Shown here: positions 60,201 through 64,000 of the stretch, in pieces | Layout: every line of letters starts with the position of its first letter | Numbering within the stretch: the stretch's first letter is position 1 | NCBI RefSeq assembly: GCF_009801115.1 | Contig: NZ_VTOL01000002.1 | Location: 496,001-560,000, forward strand | DNA: 64,000 nucleotides | From: Dyadobacter sp. 3J3 | Lineage (GTDB): Bacteria > Bacteroidota > Bacteroidia > Cytophagales > Spirosomataceae | Reading direction: 5' to 3' | Translations under genes and position numbers: made by a program | Notes under the pieces: generated by a model | Database searches by the model: none | Seen by the model: only the letters and a program-made list of their open reading frames with translations | What the model was told of the DNA's origin: nothing

Positions 60201-61807
60201 CTCCGGGTGTTGGACTTATTTCCCCCCCGCCCCATCACGATATTTATTCAATTGAAGATTTGGCACAGCTGATTTTCGATTTGAAAAATGCCAACCGTGC
60301 AGCGCGTATCAGCGTTAAACTGGTATCAGAAGCAGGTGTTGGAACTGTTGCTGCCGGTGTAGCAAAAGCACACGCCGACCATATTCTGATCTCAGGATAT
60401 GATGGAGGAACGGGTGCTTCGCCTTTGAGTTCGATTCGTCATGCAGGTCTTCCATGGGAACTTGGTTTGGCTGAAACGCATCAGACACTTGTAAAAAATA
60501 AATTGCGCGGACGTGTAACTGTTCAGGCGGATGGTCAGCTTCGTACAGGGAAGGACCTTGCAATTGCGGCGATGCTTGGCGCTGAGGAATGGGGTGTTGC
60601 CACGGCGGCGCTTGTTGCCGCAGGTTGTATTATGATGCGTAAGTGTCATTTGAATACTTGTCCGGTTGGCGTTGCAACACAGAATAAAGAGCTTCGTGCG
60701 TTATTCTCCGGAAAACCTGAACACGTTGTGAACATGTTCACATTCATGGCGCAGGAACTTCGTGAGATTATGGCTCAGCTTGGTTTCCGTACGGTTAATG
60801 AAATGGTTGGACAGGTCCAATACCTGGAACCACGCAATGATCTGAAACACTGGAAATATAAAAACCTTAATTTCGATGCGATCCTGTTTAAGGATTCAGA
60901 TCTTTCGGTAGCACAATACAAACAGGAAGATCAGGATCACGGAATTAGTGAAATTATTGATCTTAAATTGATTGAAGCGGCGAAAGCGGCTCTTGAAAAC
61001 TCAGAAGAAGTATACGGAGAATTCCCGATCAATAACCTGAACCGTGCGGTTGGTACGATGTTGTCCAATGAAATTTCAAAACTTCATGGCGGTGTCGGAC
61101 TTCCAAAAGGAAGTATTCATTTCCGCTTCCGTGGAACGGCCGGACAAAGTTTCGGTGCATTTAATACGGCCGGTATTCGTCTTGAACTGGAAGGTGATGC
61201 AAATGATTATTTTGGAAAAGGACTTTGTGGAGCTGAACTGATCGTTTATCCTGATCGTGATTCTAAATTCAAACCGGAAGAGAATATTATCATCGGTAAT
61301 GTGGCATTTTATGGCGCAACTTCTGGTGAAGCTTATATTCGTGGTACAGCTGGTGAACGTTTCTGCGTAAGAAATTCTGGTGCCAAAGTGGTAGTGGAAG
61401 GACTTGGAGATCACGGACTTGAATACATGACGGGCGGTTTGGCTGTTGTTCTTGGAGCAACAGGAAGAAACTTTGCAGCAGGTATGTCAGGTGGTGTGGC
61501 TTATGTCCTTGACAAAGCCGGAGATTTCCGTGAAAAAGTGAACTTTGAAATGGTAGCTGTAGACGCTATCAACGAAGAGGATCAGCTTATTTTGCGTGAT
61601 TCTTTGGAAAAACATTTCCAGTATACCACCAGTAACGTGGCTTTCCAATTGTTACAAAACTGGGAAGAATCGATTGGTTTGTTTGTAAAAGTACTCCCAA
61701 GTGACTTCAAGAAAGCACTTGACGGACGTGGCATTACACTTGCCCAGCAAATTGCAGACAAAAACGTTGTATATCAGGACATTGTCGTTGATGTAGACCA
61801 CCTTTGA
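57224..61807 (+). CDS. gltB: Glutamate synthase, large subunit
   Basis: Forms glutamate from glutamine and 2-oxoglutarate. The 1,527-residue length is standard. A short propeptide precedes catalytic Cys24 (EHDACGIGF), the N-terminal nucleophile of the glutaminase domain (24 to about 430). A central domain, the FMN-binding synthase domain (about 860-1210: GGKSNSGEGGE, SVKLVSEAGVGTVAAGVAKA, ILISGYDGGTGASPL) and a 3Fe-4S cluster with Cys spacing C-x5-C-x4-C (CIMMRKCHLNTC) follow. A C-terminal GXGXG beta-helix domain (about 1270-1500) closes the protein. Followed by gltD after 92 bases, presumably one operon. Confidence 0.97.
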   Translation: MSQMSEPMVEQQGLYRPEFEHDACGIGFRANIKGRKSHQIVADAIHMLERMEHRGATGFDPNTGDGAGILIQIPHEYFVEECSKIGFQLPPAGEYGVGMIFFPNDKTVREECRDIVNRKLKRLGLTLMGYRKVPTLNNTLGEGSLSVEPYVEQLFIKRPDDVTEDIAFERKLYILRQVSARLIHDTVKGAKGTFYYSSLSCRTISYKGQLTTAQLKYYFPDLENESVVSALAVVHSRFATNTFPKWELAQPFRYIAHNGEINTVKGNVNWIRAGEKAFQSEYFSKEEMDMILPICDRGQSDSANLDNAIELLHLSGRSLPHVMMMLVPEAWDGNDQMDAERKAFYEYHAAIMEPWDGPASISFTDGKMVGATLDRNGLRPSRYWVLDDDTIIMASEAGVLDVDQAKVVTKGRLQPGRMFIVDMEQGRIIPDEEIKAQICSAQPYQEWLNENKLRVEDLDQPIRTYRQYEDSSLLKRQMAFGFTSEDLRMILAPMAQSGMEAIGSMGTDVPLAVLSEQSQHMSSYFKQLFAQVTNPPIDSIRERAIMSLISFVGSTENILTETPQHCRQIELPHPVLTVSEFDKLRFIDKNHFQAKTINIYFRADEGGKALERALARICRYAVEAIEDGFEIIILSDRAIDSDHAPIPTLLATAAIHHHLIREGLRGRVGLLVEAGDVWETHHFATLIGYGAAGICPYMAFETLSFMNRKNMIDGEFTDDKLYYNYIKAVNKELLKIFSKMGISTLQSYQGAQIFECVGMNKDVVDRFFTGTISRISGMGISEIAREVLVRHKVAYHESPNMTPRLEVGGFYQWKQRGEAHIFNPQTVHLLQHSTKNNSYAEFKKYSKLIDDQTHKALTLRGLLRFKKGTPIPIEEVEPVENIFKRFATGAMSFGSISWEAHTTLAIAMNRIGGKSNSGEGGEDELRYKKLANGDSMNSQIKQVASGRFGVTSHYLSNAGELQIKTAQGAKPGEGGQLPGHKVDDWIGRTRHSTPGVGLISPPPHHDIYSIEDLAQLIFDLKNANRAARISVKLVSEAGVGTVAAGVAKAHADHILISGYDGGTGASPLSSIRHAGLPWELGLAETHQTLVKNKLRGRVTVQADGQLRTGKDLAIAAMLGAEEWGVATAALVAAGCIMMRKCHLNTCPVGVATQNKELRALFSGKPEHVVNMFTFMAQELREIMAQLGFRTVNEMVGQVQYLEPRNDLKHWKYKNLNFDAILFKDSDLSVAQYKQEDQDHGISEIIDLKLIEAAKAALENSEEVYGEFPINNLNRAVGTMLSNEISKLHGGVGLPKGSIHFRFRGTAGQSFGAFNTAGIRLELEGDANDYFGKGLCGAELIVYPDRDSKFKPEENIIIGNVAFYGATSGEAYIRGTAGERFCVRNSGAKVVVEGLGDHGLEYMTGGLAVVLGATGRNFAAGMSGGVAYVLDKAGDFREKVNFEMVAVDAINEEDQLILRDSLEKHFQYTTSNVAFQLLQNWEESIGLFVKVLPSDFKKALDGRGITLAQQIADKNVVYQDIVVDVDHL

Positions 61808-61839
61808 GCTATTAGCCGTTAGCTTTTGGCTGTTAGCTC
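61806..61839 (+). repeat. Inverted repeat in the gltB-gltD spacer
   Basis: GAGCTATTAGCC (61806-61817) pairs with GGCTGTTAGCTC (61828-61839), with two mismatches; TTAGC occurs several times in the spacer. It begins at the gltB stop codon and may be a processing or attenuation hairpin. No T-tract follows, so transcription probably continues into gltD. Confidence 0.5.
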
Positions 61840-61899
61840 CGGTCGCCACTGAAAACAGACAGCCCTATTTGAATCACGATTAACAAGGAAATATTAAGA

Positions 61900-63408
61900 A
61901 TGGGAAAGCCAACCGGATTTATTGAGTTTGAAAGGGAATTACCAAAGAAAAGAGCCGTTGAAGAACGTCTTCATGATTATAAAGAAATTGAAACAGCACC
62001 AATAGAGTCAAAATCCAAGGAGCAGGCGGCACGTTGTATGGACTGCGGAATTCCTTTTTGCCATAACGGTTGTCCGCTGGGAAATATCATCCCGGAATTC
62101 AACGACGCCGTATATGACGGAAACTGGGGATTGGCTTATGAAATATTAGCATCGACAAATAACTTCCCGGAATTTACGGGAAGAATTTGTCCTGCACCTT
62201 GCGAAGCCTCTTGCGTTTTGGGGATTAACAAACCACCGGTTGCAATTGAATTTATCGAAAAATCAATTGTTGAAAAAGCCTTTGAACTGGGTCTTGTTAA
62301 GCCAAGATTTCCACAAAAACGTACAGGCAAAAAAGTGGCCGTTGTAGGTTCAGGTCCTGCTGGTATGGCTGCTGCAAATCAGTTGAACCAGGCTGGGCAT
62401 ACCGTTTCTTTGCTTGAACGTGCAGATAAAATCGGTGGATTGCTTCGCTATGGTATTCCTGATTTCAAACTTGAAAAACAAGTTATTGACCGTCGTCTTG
62501 CTGTGATGCAGGAAGAAGGAATTGAATTCATTACAAATATAAATGTTGGTGTGGATATCAAAGCCGACGAGCTTTTGAACGAATACGATGCTGTGGTATT
62601 GACTATGGGCTCGACCGTTCCAAGAGATTTGAATATTGAAGGCCGTCAATTGAAAGGTGTTCATTATGCGATGGAATTTTTGAGTCAGCAGAACAAACGT
62701 AATGCTGATATTTTCCCGGAAGTTGATCACCAGGGCGCAAAATACAAACACGGTCAGCTTTTGGCTAAGGATAAAAATGTGGTAGTTATCGGTGGTGGTG
62801 ATACTGGATCTGACTGTGTGGGAACTTCAAACCGTCATGGTGCGAAATCTGTAACGCAGATCGAACTTATGCCGGTTCCTCCGAAAGATCGTGATACAAG
62901 TACACCTTGGCCAAACTGGCCGATGATGCTTCGTACTTCTACCTCACACGAAGAAGGTTGCGAAAGACACTGGTCTATCAATACAAAATCTTTTGTTGGA
63001 GACGAAAACGGTAATCTTGCAGGTTTGAAAATTGTTGAACTTGACTGGCAGAAAGATCCTGAAACAGGCCGCATGCAAATGAAAGAAGTAGCAGGAAGCG
63101 AACAAATATTACCTTGTGAACTTGCACTTTTGGCAGCAGGATTTTTACATCCTCAGCAGGAAGGACTTTTGAAAGATCTTGATCTGGAATTTGACGAACG
63201 TGGTAACATTAAAGCAAATGGCTATCAGTCTACAACAAATGAAAAAGTTTTCGCAGCAGGTGACTGCCGCCGTGGACAATCGCTTGTGGTTTGGGCGATC
63301 AGTGAAGGTCGTGAAGCAGCGCGTGCTGTTGATGAATTCCTGATGGGAGAATCATTCCTGGAAGCAAAAGCGGTTTCTATGTTGAACCCTGTTTTTGCTC
63401 ATGCCTGA
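61900..63408 (+). CDS. gltD: Glutamate synthase, small subunit
   Basis: Transfers electrons from NAD(P)H through FAD and iron-sulfur clusters to the large subunit. At 502 residues it is complete. The N-terminal ferredoxin-like part has [17 protein letters not shown] and [12 protein letters not shown]. An FAD-binding motif ([13 protein letters not shown], near residue 150) and a second nucleotide-binding motif ([11 protein letters not shown], near residue 300) follow, and the FAD-closing [16 protein letters not shown] is at the C-terminus. Partner of gltB; ends in a strong terminator. Confidence 0.96.
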   Translation: MGKPTGFIEFERELPKKRAVEERLHDYKEIETAPIESKSKEQAARCMDCGIPFCHNGCPLGNIIPEFNDAVYDGNWGLAYEILASTNNFPEFTGRICPAPCEASCVLGINKPPVAIEFIEKSIVEKAFELGLVKPRFPQKRTGKKVAVVGSGPAGMAAANQLNQAGHTVSLLERADKIGGLLRYGIPDFKLEKQVIDRRLAVMQEEGIEFITNINVGVDIKADELLNEYDAVVLTMGSTVPRDLNIEGRQLKGVHYAMEFLSQQNKRNADIFPEVDHQGAKYKHGQLLAKDKNVVVIGGGDTGSDCVGTSNRHGAKSVTQIELMPVPPKDRDTSTPWPNWPMMLRTSTSHEEGCERHWSINTKSFVGDENGNLAGLKIVELDWQKDPETGRMQMKEVAGSEQILPCELALLAAGFLHPQQEGLLKDLDLEFDERGNIKANGYQSTTNEKVFAAGDCRRGQSLVVWAISEGREAARAVDEFLMGESFLEAKAVSMLNPVFAHA

Positions 63409-63435
63409 TTTCAGACTATAATTACTTAGAAGATT

Positions 63436-63476
63436 TAACAAAATAAGCCATTCATTTTGAGTGGCTTATTTTGTTA
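63436..63476 (+). terminator. Hairpin terminator after gltD
   Basis: Nineteen-base arms (63436-63454 and 63458-63476) pair with one mismatch and the right arm contains TTATTTTGTTA. It ends the gltBD transcript. Confidence 0.88.
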
Positions 63477-63576
63477 TCATGCCTTTTCCCATTCCAGGAA
63501 TCAATTTTTACGGGTGATGATCCGTATATTTGATTGACAAATCTGTATTTTGAATTTCTTGTAAACACACATATTA

Positions 63577-64000
63577 ATGTTTTTACACTATTCTCCATTC
63601 TGGTTAAAAGCGATTTACCCACGTTATACCTGGCACATTCCTACCGTAAAAAAAGAGATTTTTTTGACTTTTGACGATGGGCCCATTCCGGATATTACAG
63701 AATTTGTACTGGATACCTTGAAACAGTTTGAAGCCAAAGCAACTTTTTTTTGTATTGGTGATAATGTCAGAAAACACCCGTCAGTTTTCTCAAAAATACT
63801 TGATCAGGGCCATTCGGTCGGCAATCATACTTTTAACCATATGAATGGCTGGAAAAGTGAAGATCAGGAATATCTGGCCAATATCAATTTGTGTGAAAAA
63901 CAACTTGACCTGGAAACCAATTTATTCCGGCCCCCTTATGGAAGAATGAAAAAAAGCCAGTCCAAGCTACTTCCCGAAACGAAAAAAATTATTATGTGGG
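63577..64000 (+). CDS. Polysaccharide deacetylase (NodB-homology domain), 3' end outside window
   Basis: The first 141 codons of a carbohydrate esterase 4 family enzyme that removes N-acetyl groups from polysaccharides or peptidoglycan. Visible NodB motifs are TFDDGP (motif 1, catalytic and metal Asp), HTFNH (motif 2, metal His pair) and RPPYGR (motif 3). The N-terminus (MFLHYSPFWLKAIYPRYTW) has a mild hydrophobic pattern but no clear signal peptide. The frame is open to base 64000. The family call is secure, the substrate unknown. Confidence 0.93.
   Translation, partial: MFLHYSPFWLKAIYPRYTWHIPTVKKEIFLTFDDGPIPDITEFVLDTLKQFEAKATFFCIGDNVRKHPSVFSKILDQGHSVGNHTFNHMNGWKSEDQEYLANINLCEKQLDLETNLFRPPYGRMKKSQSKLLPETKKIIMW

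Noticed and set aside
63577..64000. A frameshift near the start of the polysaccharide deacetylase.
   Set aside because: Careful counting of the T-run at 63659-63665 shows seven T and one continuous frame from the ATG at 63577 to the window end.

Overview
The window looks like a chromosomal segment of a Bacteroidota bacterium, most likely a Cytophagales member close to Dyadobacter or Spirosomataceae. Evidence for this: a very large secreted protein with a type IX secretion C-terminal domain, a DUF2723 membrane protein, Bat-type VWA and TPR genes, a DUF1501 plus DUF1549/1553 cytochrome pair, short AT-rich gene starts with poor Shine-Dalgarno sequences, and many perfect hairpin terminators. The genus assignment is inference. 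Most of the window is ordinary housekeeping and environmental-response DNA; accessory or decayed material sits in a few patches.

Layout. 1-0.5 kb: the 3' end of glucose-6-phosphate dehydrogenase (zwf). 0.6-2 kb: a stand-alone HD-domain protein and a PepSY-like periplasmic protein. 2.5-8.8 kb: a four-gene heavy-metal efflux operon (TolC-like outer membrane factor, lipoprotein adaptor, CzcA-type RND pump, small outer-membrane protein). 8.8-16 kb, minus strand: a secreted Q/N- and Gly-rich protein, a DUF4136 protein, an HtrA/Do protease, a two-gene cassette of unknown function (small basic protein plus TIR/deoxyribosyltransferase-like protein) and an OmpR-type two-component system. 16-25 kb: ThuA protein, CorA transporter, AdhP-type alcohol dehydrogenase, phosphoglycerate mutase, a TspO-related membrane protein, an IGHMBP2-like SF1 helicase, and an AraC regulator followed by an SDR. 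25-26.5 kb: an APS kinase plus sulfotransferase operon.

26.9-33.7 kb: CoA transferase, secreted esterase, a truncated NADAR gene, cytochrome P450, a YiiX-like hydrolase, a VOC protein, and an ArsR/AHSA1 pair. 33.7-39.5 kb: a DUF2723 protein, a TPR membrane protein, an AraC regulator and a cyanamide-hydratase-like HD protein. 39.9-45 kb: a 1,682-residue type IX-secreted DUF3616 plus ExeM-type nuclease. 45-50.3 kb: an Rpn/YhgA-like nuclease and the DUF1501/DUF1549 pair. 50.3-53.1 kb is a decayed patch: an internally deleted metallo-beta-lactamase-fold pseudogene, a membrane class III cyclase and degenerate mobile-element-like sequence. It abuts a three-gene tRNA operon (Ser-GCU, Pro-UGG, Arg-UCU) at 53.1-53.5 kb. 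53.7-64 kb returns to core genes: BatB/BatC-like, purC, a STAS protein, gltB-gltD, and the start of a polysaccharide deacetylase.

Functional links. The metal-efflux operon, HtrA with its secreted neighbours and the two-component system all concern envelope homeostasis. gltBD (ammonium assimilation), purC, zwf and gpmA are central metabolism. APS kinase plus sulfotransferase implies synthesis of a sulfated molecule. The best candidates for unfamiliar biology are the TIR-like two-gene cassette at 12.9-13.9 kb, the HD-only relative of Pycsar effectors at 0.6 kb, and the compact APS kinase/sulfotransferase operon. No CRISPR array, complete insertion sequence, prophage or rRNA was seen.
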